Part shown: in pieces, positions 7,400 to 16,839 of the stretch
How positions within the stretch are numbered: position 1 is the first letter of the stretch
Layout: each line of letters begins with the position of its first letter
Source: Conexibacter sp. CPCC 205762
GTDB lineage: Bacteria; Actinomycetota; Thermoleophilia; Solirubrobacterales; Solirubrobacteraceae
Direction of reading: 5' to 3'
Assembly: GCF_030646155.1 (NCBI RefSeq)
Contig: NZ_JAUTDN010000001.1
Span: forward strand, 62,001 to 126,000
DNA: 64,000 nt
The notes under the pieces: model-generated
Database searches by the model: none
Told to the model about the DNA's origin: nothing
Seen by the model: only the letters and a program-made list of their open reading frames with translations
Translations under genes and position numbers: made by a program

Positions 7400-9154
7400 G
7401 TGACTGCCGAGACAGCTGACGACAGGACCACCGCCGAGGCGGGTGCCGACGGCGGGGGCCGCGGGCGCCGTGCGCGCAACACGCTGATCTTCTCGGCGGC
7501 GACCGGCCTGTCGCGAATAGCCGGCCTGATCCGCGAGATCGTCGCCTCCAGCTACTTCGGCACCAGCGGCGCCTTCTCGGCCTTCACGATCGCCTTCCAG
7601 GTCCCCAACCTGGTCCGCAGCCTCTTCGCCGACGCCGCGCTCAGCGCCGCCTTTGTGCCGGTCTTCACCGAGCTGCTGGAGAGAAGACAGCAGAAGGAGG
7701 CGTTCCGGCTCGCCTCGACGCTGTGCCTGATCATCATCGCCGCGCTCGGGGCGATCACCGCCTTCTTCATCCTCGGCGCCGGCGTGATCATGCCGCTGTT
7801 CACCAGCGACAAGTTCGACGCGCACCTCGACCACCTGACGGTCGGCCTCGCGCAGGTGCTGTTCCCGATCGTCGTATTGCTCGGGATCAACGGCCTCGTC
7901 GTCGGCATCCTCAACACCTACGACCACTTCTCGATCCCAGCGATCGCGCCGTTGGTCTGGAACGTCGTGATCATCGCCGTGCTGGTCATCAGCAAGCCGA
8001 TGTTCAGAGGCGACAACGCGATGTACGCCTACGCGCTCGGCGTGCTCCTCGGAACGATCGTCCAGTTGGCGATGTCGATCGCGGTGCTGCCGCGTGTCGG
8101 CTTCAGATTCCAGTTCGCCTTCAACTGGCGCGACGCCCGCATCGCCCAGGTCTTCCGGCTGATGCTGCCGGTCACGATCAGCCTCGGGATCATCAACTTC
8201 GACCTGCTGATCAACTCCTCGCTCGGAACGCTCGTGAGCGAGCAGGCGCCGCGCGCGATCGACGCCGCCTTCCGCATCTACATGCTGCCGCAGGGCATGT
8301 TCAGCGTCGCGGTCGCGACCGTGCTGTTCCCGGTGCTGTCCCGCTACGCCGCCCGCCGCGACCTGCCCGGCCTGCGTCACACGATGGCCGACGGCATGCG
8401 CCTGATCTGGATGCTGCTGACGCCGGCGGCCGCGGCCACGATGGTGCTGTCGGTGCCGATCACGCGGCTCGTCTACCAGCGCGGCGCGTTCGACGCCGAG
8501 TCGACCGAGCTGGTCTCGACGGCGCTCTTCTGGTTCTCCTTCAGCCTCCCGTTCTCGGGCCTCAACCTGCTGCTGTCGCGGACCTTCTTCTCGCTTCAGA
8601 GACCGTGGATCCCGACCGCCCTCTCGCTCGGCTCGCTGGTCGTCAACGCCGCCGTCAGCCTCGCGCTCTACAAGCCCTACGGCGTCGCCGGCCTCGTGCT
8701 CGGCACCGTCGTCTCCAACCTCGCGATGGCGGCCGGCCAGTGGCTGGGCGTGCGCAGACTGCTGCACGGCTCGCTGGAGGGGAGAGAGACGCTCTTCTCC
8801 TTCAGCCGCGTCCTGTTCGCCTCCGCGATCCTCGGCGCGAGCGCCTGGTTCGTCTGGTGGGGGCTCGACGGCGCGCTCGGCCGCTCGCTGCCGGCGCAGA
8901 TCATCAGCGTCGGCACCGCGATCGCGACCGGCAGCGCCTTCTACGTCGCCGCGATCCTGCACTGGCGCGTGCCGGAAGGGCAGCAGATCTACACGATGGT
9001 CAACAGCCGTCTCGCCGGCCGGCGCAGAAAGCCGAAGCGGCGCGTGCCGCCGCCGCGCCCGCGCGAGCCGCGCACCGCCGCCGCGCGCGGAGCCGCCCCG
9101 CGCCGCGCGCCGAGACGGCGGCCGCCGGGCAGACGCCCGCCGCGCGGGCGGTAA
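7400..9154 (+). CDS. murJ: Lipid II flippase MurJ (MviN)
   Basis: This 584-residue integral membrane protein belongs to the MOP exporter superfamily and is predicted to flip lipid II across the membrane for peptidoglycan synthesis. Early motifs are the MurJ hallmarks: LSRIAGLIREIVASSYFG, then FQVPNLVRSLFADAALSAAFVPVF. About 14 hydrophobic helices follow. The C-terminal 50 residues are a long Arg/Pro-rich cytoplasmic tail, longer than in E. coli MurJ, with no kinase domain of the mycobacterial type. GTG 7400 is preferred because the -10 box lies 9 bases upstream; the ATG at 7367 would place the promoter inside the gene. Confidence 0.93.
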   Translation: MTAETADDRTTAEAGADGGGRGRRARNTLIFSAATGLSRIAGLIREIVASSYFGTSGAFSAFTIAFQVPNLVRSLFADAALSAAFVPVFTELLERRQQKEAFRLASTLCLIIIAALGAITAFFILGAGVIMPLFTSDKFDAHLDHLTVGLAQVLFPIVVLLGINGLVVGILNTYDHFSIPAIAPLVWNVVIIAVLVISKPMFRGDNAMYAYALGVLLGTIVQLAMSIAVLPRVGFRFQFAFNWRDARIAQVFRLMLPVTISLGIINFDLLINSSLGTLVSEQAPRAIDAAFRIYMLPQGMFSVAVATVLFPVLSRYAARRDLPGLRHTMADGMRLIWMLLTPAAAATMVLSVPITRLVYQRGAFDAESTELVSTALFWFSFSLPFSGLNLLLSRTFFSLQRPWIPTALSLGSLVVNAAVSLALYKPYGVAGLVLGTVVSNLAMAAGQWLGVRRLLHGSLEGRETLFSFSRVLFASAILGASAWFVWWGLDGALGRSLPAQIISVGTAIATGSAFYVAAILHWRVPEGQQIYTMVNSRLAGRRRKPKRRVPPPRPREPRTAAARGAAPRRAPRRRPPGRRPPRGR

Positions 9155-9177
9155 GGGAATGCCTTACACGGCTCCTC

Positions 9178-9243
9178 AACGCAACGCGCCCGCCCGCTCA
9201 GCTCCGACGAGGAGGAAGAGGACGGGCGGGCTTTCGTTGCGTT
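9178..9243. terminator. Long inverted repeat after murJ
   Basis: AACGCAACG (9178-9186) pairs with CGTTGCGTT (9235-9243), and just inside it CCCGCCCG (9189-9196) pairs with CGGGCGGG (9223-9230), around a 26-base purine-rich loop. It lies 24 bases after the murJ stop and faces the end of the small minus-strand ORF, so it could stop transcription from both sides. Confidence 0.55.
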
Positions 9244-9334
9244 CTCGGGCTTCCGCGCATCGGACAAGCCGCTGCGCGTGGAGTTCATCGGTGCTGGCCG
9301 ATGCGCTCCATGGCACCCAAGCTGGTGAAACGGG

Positions 9335-9550
9335 CTAGGCGGCGGAGCCGTGCTCGCGGCCGAAGAAGCCGTGGCCGAGGAACAGCGCGCCGAAGGCCGG
9401 CGCGTGCGCGGCGCGCTGTGCGTCGCGCACCTCCGCGGCGGTGGCGCTGCTGCTCCGGCGCGACAGCCGCGTGCTGCGCTGGCGCTCGGCGCGGTCGCGC
9501 AGGTCGGCCGCCCGGACGTCGTTCTGGATGGTGGTGAGGGCGGGGTTCAT
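9335..9550 (-). CDS. Small hypothetical protein (71 aa)
   Basis: This short basic protein begins [25 protein letters not shown] and continues with an Arg/Ser-rich helix. It has no membrane segment or Cys motif. The start is well supported: AGGAGC lies 5 bases before the ATG. The protein resembles, by eye, the small helix-only peptides scattered through actinobacterial genomes, but I cannot name a family or function. It stands alone between murJ and lepA on the opposite strand. A 5-bp palindrome ACCGT/ACGGT (9574-9587) lies in its upstream region. Confidence 0.5.
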   Translation of the reverse strand: MNPALTTIQNDVRAADLRDRAERQRSTRLSRRSSSATAAEVRDAQRAAHAPAFGALFLGHGFFGREHGSAA

Positions 9551-9686
9551 GGTCAGCTCCTGGGTCGTTTCTGACCGTTAGGACGGTACGGCTGAGACAG
9601 AGCGGACACATCGGGCGGATGCAGCCATTTCACGGGCGAAATGCCTTACCCGAGAGGGGGGAGGGCCTTACAGTCGCCAAGGCGCC

Positions 9687-9692
9687 TAACCT
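9687..9692 (+). promoter_or_regulatory. -10 element for lepA
   Basis: TAACCT lies 10 bases before the ATG at 9703. Two GCCTTAC repeats, 22 bases apart (9643-9649 and 9665-9671), lie just upstream. Confidence 0.5.
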
Positions 9693-9702
9693 GTACCGGC
9701 CC

Positions 9703-11511
<1,809 letters not shown>

Positions 11512-11548
11512 TCCGCGGGCGGTGCCGCCGCTCGCGGCGCCGCTCTGA

Positions 11549-11554
11549 CAGGAT
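11549..11554 (+). promoter_or_regulatory. Possible -10 element for the deacetylase gene
   Basis: CAGGAT lies 9 bases before the ATG at 11564. It deviates from TANNNT at the first base but sits at the same distance as the other -10 boxes in this window. Confidence 0.35.
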
Positions 11555-11563
11555 GCCGGCGCG

Positions 11564-12508
11564 ATGACGCGCCTCAGCGACGAGCAACGGCGCGCGCGGC
11601 GGGAGCAGGCCCGCCGGGCGGTGCGGCGGCGACGGCAGGCCGTCGGCGGCATGCTGCTCGCGGTCGCCGTGCTGGTCGCCGGCGTGGTGCTGGTCGCCTC
11701 CCGCGGCGGCGGCGATCCGACGGTCGCCGGTGCCGACACGACGGCGGCGGGCGCCGACGCCGCGCGCGCGGTGTCGACCGCCGACGCGCAGCGCAGAGCC
11801 CAGCGAGCCAGAGCGAGAGCGGACGCCGCGCAGCGGATCAGACTCGGCCCGATCCCGCCGGCCAGAGCGGGCACCGCGGTCGTCTCGCAGAGCGGCCCGA
11901 CCGCCCAGCGCCAGATCGCGCTCACCTTCGACGACGGCTTCTGCGGCGACTGCATCGCCAAGCTCGTGCGCGGCCTGGAGAAGAGCGGCGCGCACGCGAC
12001 CTTCTTCCCCAACGGCACCTACGACGCCGAGTGGAGACCGCACGTCAAGGCGATCCGCAGACTGGTCGAGGCCGGCCAGCTGACGGTCGGCAGCCACACC
12101 TTCAGCCACGTCAACGCGCCGGCCGTCGGCGCCGCCGCCTTCGGCAGCGACCTCGACCGCAACGAGCAGTGGATCGAGCAGACCTTCGGCATGACCGGCC
12201 GGCCGTACCTGCGGCCGCCGTACGGCGCCTACGACGCCGGCACGCTCGCCGCCGCCGGCGAGCGCGGCTACACGAGAGTCGTGATGTGGAACGGCACCGT
12301 CGCCGACTCCAACCTGCGCACGAAGGCCTACATCCTCAACGCGATCAGATACTGGGCGAGACCGGGCGCGATCATCCTGCTGCACGCCAACTACCCGCCG
12401 ACGGCGGAGGCGCTGCCGGAGATCCTCCAGATCCTCAGAAGAAAGCGGCTCAGAACCGCGACGATCGCGGAGCTGCTCGGCGGCTCGCCCTACACGTCCG
12501 CCCGCTGA
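11564..12508 (+). CDS. Membrane-anchored polysaccharide deacetylase
   Basis: This 314-residue protein has a basic N-terminus and one transmembrane anchor (about residues 23-45), then an Ala/Arg-rich stretch and a NodB-homology (CE4) domain. The metal-site motifs are intact: LTFDDGF near residue 122, SHTFSH near 177 and RPPYGAYD near 217. A C-terminal LLHANYPPT follows. CE4 enzymes remove N-acetyl groups from peptidoglycan, chitin or xylan; an extracytoplasmic peptidoglycan or polysaccharide substrate is the likely choice, but sequence alone does not decide. The gene stands alone between lepA and the glycine-rich protein. Confidence 0.88.
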   Translation: MTRLSDEQRRARREQARRAVRRRRQAVGGMLLAVAVLVAGVVLVASRGGGDPTVAGADTTAAGADAARAVSTADAQRRAQRARARADAAQRIRLGPIPPARAGTAVVSQSGPTAQRQIALTFDDGFCGDCIAKLVRGLEKSGAHATFFPNGTYDAEWRPHVKAIRRLVEAGQLTVGSHTFSHVNAPAVGAAAFGSDLDRNEQWIEQTFGMTGRPYLRPPYGAYDAGTLAAAGERGYTRVVMWNGTVADSNLRTKAYILNAIRYWARPGAIILLHANYPPTAEALPEILQILRRKRLRTATIAELLGGSPYTSAR

Positions 12509-12549
12509 CCGCAGCGGCCAACGGCAACGCGCCAAACGGCGGAAGGCGC

Positions 12550-12555
12550 GACAAT
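12550..12555 (+). promoter_or_regulatory. -10 element for the glycine-rich protein gene
   Basis: GACAAT lies 28 bases before the ATG at 12584. This transcript would carry a short leader, and that leader contains AGGAG (12573-12577) at proper spacing. It is one of the few leadered genes here. Confidence 0.5.
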
Positions 12556-12583
12556 CGCGCGGTCGCTCGATCAGGAGACATGG

Positions 12584-14989
12584 ATGTCGAAGAACACGCT
12601 CGCCCGCCTGCCGGGGGTCGTCGCGACCGCCGCCGCGGCGCTCGCCTGCACCGCCGCCCCGGCTGCCGCGACCACCTTTGCGGTCACGACCCCGGCGGAC
12701 GCGGGCGCCGGCTCGCTGCGCGCCGCGATCGCGCAGGCGCAGGCGCTGCCCGGCGACCACGAGATCGTCTTCGCCCCGGCGCTGGCCGGCGCTGAAGTCG
12801 CGCTCGCGACGCCGCTCTCGGTCGATGCTCCGGGCGTCAGGCTGACGATCGACGGCGCCGCGGCGCCAGGACTGGCCGTCAGCGGCGGCGACAGCGTCGC
12901 GCTGCTGGAGGTGCGGGCCGGCGAGCTGACGGTCGCGCGCCTGACGCTGCGGGACGGCGTCGGCGCCGCCGGCGCGTCCGGCGCCGTGCAGGGCCGCGGA
13001 GGCGACGGCGCCGACGGGGCGATCGTCACCCGCGCCGGCGCGACGCTGCGGCTGGTCGAGAGCGTCGTCGCCGACAACAGCGGCGGCGACGGCGGCGCGG
13101 GCGGCTTTGGCAACACGACCGCCTCCGGCGGCGGCGGGGGTGGCGGCGGTGCGGTCGTCAACGCCGGCACGATGACGATCGAGTCCTCGACGCTGACCGG
13201 CAACAGCGGTGGAGCCGGCGGCGCGGGCGGCACCGGCGGGCGCTCCGGCGGCGGAGGCGGCGCGGGCGCGGGCGCGATCACCAACGCCTCCGGCGCGGCG
13301 CTCGTGATCGTCAACAGCACGTTCGTCGCAAACCGCGGCGGCGACGGCGGCGTGGGCGGCGCCGGCTCCGCGGCACGCGCGGGCGGCGGCGGCGCGGGCG
13401 GCGCCGCCTTGGTCGCCGTCTCGGGCGGGACCGTCACGATCGCGAACAGCACCTTTGCGGCGAACGTCGCCGGCAGGGGCGGGAGCGTCGGCGGCAGCAA
13501 CCCGTTCAACAACATGGGCGCCGGCGGCGGCGCCGGGCCGGGCGGCGGGGGCGGCGGGGGCGCAAGCCCGCCGTGCTGCTCCACGGCCGGGGGCACCGGA
13601 CCGCTCGGCGACGGCGGCGCCGGCAGCACCGAAGGTCTTGGCAGACCGGACGTGCAGGCGACCGCCGGCAGCGGCTCCGGGGGCGGCGGCGGCGCGACGG
13701 CCGGGCTCGACGGCGCGGCCGGCGGTCCCGGCGACGGCGGTGGCGGCGGCGCCGGCGGCAGCAACGAGCAGGACAGAGTCGCGGCCGGAGCCGGCGGCGG
13801 CGGCGCGGGCGACGGCGGCTACTTCTACGGCGGCGGCGGGGGCGGCGGCTACGGCGGCGGTGACGGCGGCTACGGCAGCAACAGCGGCCCGGCCAGCCCC
13901 GGCCAGCCGGGGGCCGGCGGGGCCGGCGCGCTCGTCGGCGTCGTCGTGACGGTCGACAGCACGATCGCCGCGGGCAGCGCCGACGGCGGCCAGACGACCG
14001 GCGACTGCCGCGGCGAGATCGTCGCGGGCGCGGCGAACCTGCTGCAGGACGCGGCCGGCTGCGTGCGCCCGGCGGGCGACACGCTCGCCGGCGATCCGCT
14101 GCTCGGTCCGCTCGGCGACCACGGCGGGCCGACGCCGACGGTCGTCCCCGGCGCGGGCAGCCCGGCGCTCGACGCGGGCGCCAACCCGTTCGCGCTCGCG
14201 TTCGACCAGCGCGGCGCCGGCCATCCGCGGACGGTCGGCGCGAGAACCGACGTCGGCGCCGTCGAGGTGGCGGCAAGAGTCGATCCAGACCCGGATCCCG
14301 ATCCAGACCCAGACCCCGACCCGGAGCCGAGACCGGACCCGGATCCGGTGCCGAGACCCGACCCGCAGCCGCAGCCCGACGCGCCCGCGATCGGCGCCGT
14401 CGTCGTGACCGACCCGGCCGGCGCGCGTCTTCCCACCCGCGACGCGCGGATCGCCTTCAGCGCGGTCGCTGGCGCGGTCGGCTATGAGTGCCGTCTCGAC
14501 GGCGGTCCGTGGGCGCCGTGCGCGAGCCCGTGGTCGGGCAGCGGGCTGCGCGCGGGCGACCACCGGATCGAGGTGCGGGCGGTCGCGGCCGACGGCCGCC
14601 GCGGCCCGGTCGCCGCGCACGCCTTCCAGGTCGACGTCTATCCGCCCGGCCTGCGGATCGCCGCGACGACCCTGCGCGTCCGCGACGGGCGGACGGCGGC
14701 CGGCCTCGTCTGCTCGCCGCGCGAGGGCGAGGGGCGCGGCGCCTGCTCCGGCAGCCTCGTGCTGCGCCGCGCCGTCTCCGGCGTGCGCGCCCGCGTCCCG
14801 CAGCCGCTCGCGCGCGGTCGCTTCAAGGCGGCCGCCGGCAGACGCGCGACCGTCCGGCTGACGCTGACGCCGGCGGGCCGTCGCCTGCTGCAGCGGCAGC
14901 GAGCGGTGCGGACGACGCTGACCGTCGCGGCGACCGATCTCGCCGGTAACACGCGGACGTACCGCTTCCGCGTCCTGCTGCGCCGCTGA
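12584..14989 (+). CDS. Secreted glycine-rich parallel beta-helix protein
   Basis: This 801-residue protein has a signal peptide (about residues 1-28). A right-handed beta-helix region (about 30-520) follows, with recurrent LRLVESVVADN and VIVNSTFVANRGGDGG-type rungs broken by long Gly-Gly-Xaa runs that recall PE_PGRS proteins. The segment GDPLLGPLGDHGGPTPT...SPALDAG is the hallmark of the choice-of-anchor-Q domain. Next come an Asp-Pro dipeptide hinge (about 566-600) and an Ig-like C-terminal domain. No LPxTG or membrane anchor is present. A surface or released structural protein is inferred; an enzymatic role is not visible. Codon-level G runs make this stretch prone to slippage. Confidence 0.8.
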   Translation: MSKNTLARLPGVVATAAAALACTAAPAAATTFAVTTPADAGAGSLRAAIAQAQALPGDHEIVFAPALAGAEVALATPLSVDAPGVRLTIDGAAAPGLAVSGGDSVALLEVRAGELTVARLTLRDGVGAAGASGAVQGRGGDGADGAIVTRAGATLRLVESVVADNSGGDGGAGGFGNTTASGGGGGGGGAVVNAGTMTIESSTLTGNSGGAGGAGGTGGRSGGGGGAGAGAITNASGAALVIVNSTFVANRGGDGGVGGAGSAARAGGGGAGGAALVAVSGGTVTIANSTFAANVAGRGGSVGGSNPFNNMGAGGGAGPGGGGGGGASPPCCSTAGGTGPLGDGGAGSTEGLGRPDVQATAGSGSGGGGGATAGLDGAAGGPGDGGGGGAGGSNEQDRVAAGAGGGGAGDGGYFYGGGGGGGYGGGDGGYGSNSGPASPGQPGAGGAGALVGVVVTVDSTIAAGSADGGQTTGDCRGEIVAGAANLLQDAAGCVRPAGDTLAGDPLLGPLGDHGGPTPTVVPGAGSPALDAGANPFALAFDQRGAGHPRTVGARTDVGAVEVAARVDPDPDPDPDPDPDPEPRPDPDPVPRPDPQPQPDAPAIGAVVVTDPAGARLPTRDARIAFSAVAGAVGYECRLDGGPWAPCASPWSGSGLRAGDHRIEVRAVAADGRRGPVAAHAFQVDVYPPGLRIAATTLRVRDGRTAAGLVCSPREGEGRGACSGSLVLRRAVSGVRARVPQPLARGRFKAAAGRRATVRLTLTPAGRRLLQRQRAVRTTLTVAATDLAGNTRTYRFRVLLRR

Positions 14990-15047
14990 GCGCCCGCGCG
15001 CGATGCCGGCCGGGAGCGACCGGTCGGCATCGCGGCGCGCCGCGCGC

Positions 15048-15053
15048 GACAAT
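15048..15053 (+). promoter_or_regulatory. -10 element for the SDR-MaoC operon
   Basis: GACAAT lies 6 bases before the ATG at 15060, predicting a leaderless mRNA. Confidence 0.5.
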
Positions 15054-15059
15054 GGCGCG

Positions 15060-15839
15060 ATGGACCTCGGGCTCAACGGCAGGCGCTGCGTCGTCACCGG
15101 CGCGTCGAGCGGGATCGGCCGCGCGGTCGCCGCGGCGCTCACGGCCGAGGGAGCCCGGCTGCTGCTCGTCGCGCGCGGCGAGGCAGCTCTGCGCGACGCC
15201 GCTCCGGAGGGCGCTGAGGTGCTCGCCGCCGACGTCACCGATCCGGCCGCCGCAGAGCGGATCGTCGCGACCGCGCAGGAGCGGCTCGGCGGGCTCGACG
15301 TGCTCGTCAACAACGCCGGCAGCTCGGCGAACATCCCGCTCGGCCAGCTCAGCGAGGCCGACTGGGAGCTGCAGTGGCAGCTCAACGTGCGCGGGCCCGA
15401 GCGGCTGATGGCGGCCGCGGCACCGCTGATGGCGGAGGCCGGCTGGGGCCGGATCGTCAACGTCGCGTCGTCGTCCGGCAAGCGCTCCTCCGCCACCAAC
15501 GTCGCCTATTCGGTCACCAAGAGCGCACAGCTCGCGCTCAGCCGCGCCTACGCGGAGGCGTGGGCGGCGCGCGGCGTGCTCGTCAACGCGGTCACGCCCG
15601 GCCCGACCGCGAGCGAGCTGTGGATTGCGCCCGGCGGCCTCGCCGACCAGGCCGCCGCCGCGCGCGGGATCACGCGCGCGCAGGCGTTGGAGGCCGCCGC
15701 CGCGAGAACGCCGCGCGGCCAGCTCGCCGATCCGCCCGAGATCGCCGACGTGGTCGTCTTCCTCTGCTCCGAGCGGGCCGCCAACGTCGTCGGCGCCGCC
15801 TGGTCGGCCGACGGCGGCGCGGTGCCGTCGATCCTCTGA
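15060..15839 (+). CDS. Short-chain dehydrogenase/reductase (FabG-like)
   Basis: This 259-residue classical SDR has the NAD(P) motif TGASSGIGRA at residues 13-22, NNAG near 82 and catalytic YSVTK near 150 with the upstream Ser in NVASSSGK. The C-terminus ends like FabG-type enzymes (GAAWSADGGA). It is the first gene of a three-gene unit with two hot-dog hydratase subunits, which suggests reduction of 3-oxoacyl thioesters or a related beta-oxidation/elongation step; the substrate is inference. The ATG at 15060 is chosen because the -10 box lies just before it. Confidence 0.87.
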   Translation: MDLGLNGRRCVVTGASSGIGRAVAAALTAEGARLLLVARGEAALRDAAPEGAEVLAADVTDPAAAERIVATAQERLGGLDVLVNNAGSSANIPLGQLSEADWELQWQLNVRGPERLMAAAAPLMAEAGWGRIVNVASSSGKRSSATNVAYSVTKSAQLALSRAYAEAWAARGVLVNAVTPGPTASELWIAPGGLADQAAAARGITRAQALEAAAARTPRGQLADPPEIADVVVFLCSERAANVVGAAWSADGGAVPSIL

Positions 15840-15854
15840 AACGAAAGGAGTCAG

Positions 15855-16295
15855 GTGCCTGTCAACACCGACGCGATCGGGAAGCGCTACGACCCCGTCG
15901 TCTACGCCGTCGGCCGCGAGAAGATCAAGGAGTTCGCGGCCGCGACGGGGGAGACGAATCCGCTCCACCTCGACGTCGCCGCCGCGCGCGCGGCCGGCCA
16001 CGCCGACGTCGTCGCGCCGCCGATGTTCGCGGTCGTCTACCAGCAGCCGTCGGTCGGGCCGGCGCTGTTCGACCCGGAAGTCGGGATCGACTTCGCGATG
16101 CTCGTCCACAGCGGGCAGGAGTTCCGCTGGGAGCGGCTGGTGATCGCCGGCGAGGAGCTGACGACGACCACCAGCGTCCAGGCGATCAGCGAGAAGGGCG
16201 GCCTCGGCTTCTACGACTTCGAGGTCGCGACCGTCGACGAGGCCGGCGAACCGGTCGTGACGGGCATCTGGAAGATGCTCGTGCGAGGAGCGTGA
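15855..16295 (+). CDS. MaoC-like hydratase, N-terminal-type subunit (HadA/HadC-like)
   Basis: This 146-residue hot-dog-fold protein begins VNTDAIGKRYDPVVYAVGREKIKEFAAATGETNPLH, typical of the FAS1-like/MaoC N-terminal family (PF13452) to which mycobacterial HadA and HadC belong. The usual catalytic Asp/His pair is absent, as expected for the non-catalytic partner. Together with the next gene it should form a heterodimeric 3-hydroxyacyl thioester dehydratase. The GTG start is preceded by AAAGGAG (15844-15850) at 4 bases, one of the few strong ribosome sites here, in keeping with an internal operon position 15 bases after the SDR. Confidence 0.85.
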   Translation: MPVNTDAIGKRYDPVVYAVGREKIKEFAAATGETNPLHLDVAAARAAGHADVVAPPMFAVVYQQPSVGPALFDPEVGIDFAMLVHSGQEFRWERLVIAGEELTTTTSVQAISEKGGLGFYDFEVATVDEAGEPVVTGIWKMLVRGA

Positions 16296-16297
16296 GC

Positions 16298-16693
16298 ATG
16301 GCCGCCGAGTTCGAGCCGGGCGCTGAGCTGCCCGCCCTGAAGACCACGCCGGACCGCTTCCTGACGGTCCGCTACGCCGGCGCCTCCGGCGACTTCAACC
16401 CGATCCACATCGACGAGCAGTTCGCGCAGTCGGTCGGGCTGCCGGGGCGGATCCTGCACGGCCTCTGGTCGATGGCGCAGGTCGCCCGCGCGCAGACCGA
16501 GGCGGCCGGCGGGCCGCAGGCGCTGAGAGCGCTGTCGGTCCAGTTCCGCGGCATGGGCGTGCTGGAGCAGGAGGTCGTCGTGACCTCGAAGGTGAAGGCC
16601 GTCGCCGACGGCGTCGCGACCGTCTCAGCCGAGGCGAGACAGGGCGACACGCGGATCATCCGCAACGCCGTCGCGGAGATCGTCGTCCCGTAG
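16298..16693 (+). CDS. MaoC-like hydratase, catalytic subunit (HadB-like)
   Basis: This 131-residue hot-dog protein carries the hydratase-2 motif YAGASGDFNPIHID (about residues 27-40) with catalytic Asp and His, and GRILHGLWSMAQVARA downstream. It matches mycobacterial HadB. It begins 2 bases after the stop of the N-terminal-type subunit, with GAGGAG upstream, so the two chains should be made in equal amounts. It probably dehydrates (R)-3-hydroxyacyl thioesters; whether on CoA or ACP is not visible. Confidence 0.88.
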   Translation: MAAEFEPGAELPALKTTPDRFLTVRYAGASGDFNPIHIDEQFAQSVGLPGRILHGLWSMAQVARAQTEAAGGPQALRALSVQFRGMGVLEQEVVVTSKVKAVADGVATVSAEARQGDTRIIRNAVAEIVVP

Positions 16694-16747
16694 GGCGGCC
16701 AGCGCGCGCCGGCCGGGCGCGCGCCGCGGCCTGGCGCAGAAGCTGGC

Positions 16748-16779
16748 GCCGCGCCCGGGTGGGGGAACCCGGGCGCGGC
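16748..16779. terminator. Strong GC hairpin after the SDR-MaoC operon
   Basis: GCCGCGCCCGGGT (16748-16760) and ACCCGGGCGCGGC (16767-16779) form a perfect 13-bp stem with a GGGGGA loop, 54 bases after the hydratase stop. No T run follows, as is common for GC-rich actinobacterial terminators. Confidence 0.65.
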
Positions 16780-16793
16780 GTGATGCGCAGCGC

Positions 16794-16829
16794 GGTTCGC
16801 ACGGTGGTTGGCCGCGCGCCGTGCGAACC
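16794..16829. terminator. Second hairpin, at the end of the minus-strand secreted protein gene
   Basis: GGTTCGCACGG (16794-16804) and CCGTGCGAACC (16819-16829) form a perfect 11-bp stem with a 14-base loop, 10 bases beyond the minus-strand stop at 16840. With the preceding hairpin it separates two convergent genes. Confidence 0.6.
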
Positions 16830-16839
16830 CCCTGCTGCA

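Noticed and set aside
12584..14989. Mycobacterial PE_PGRS protein
   Set aside because: There is no PE domain at the N-terminus; a conventional signal peptide and a choice-of-anchor-Q segment are present instead.
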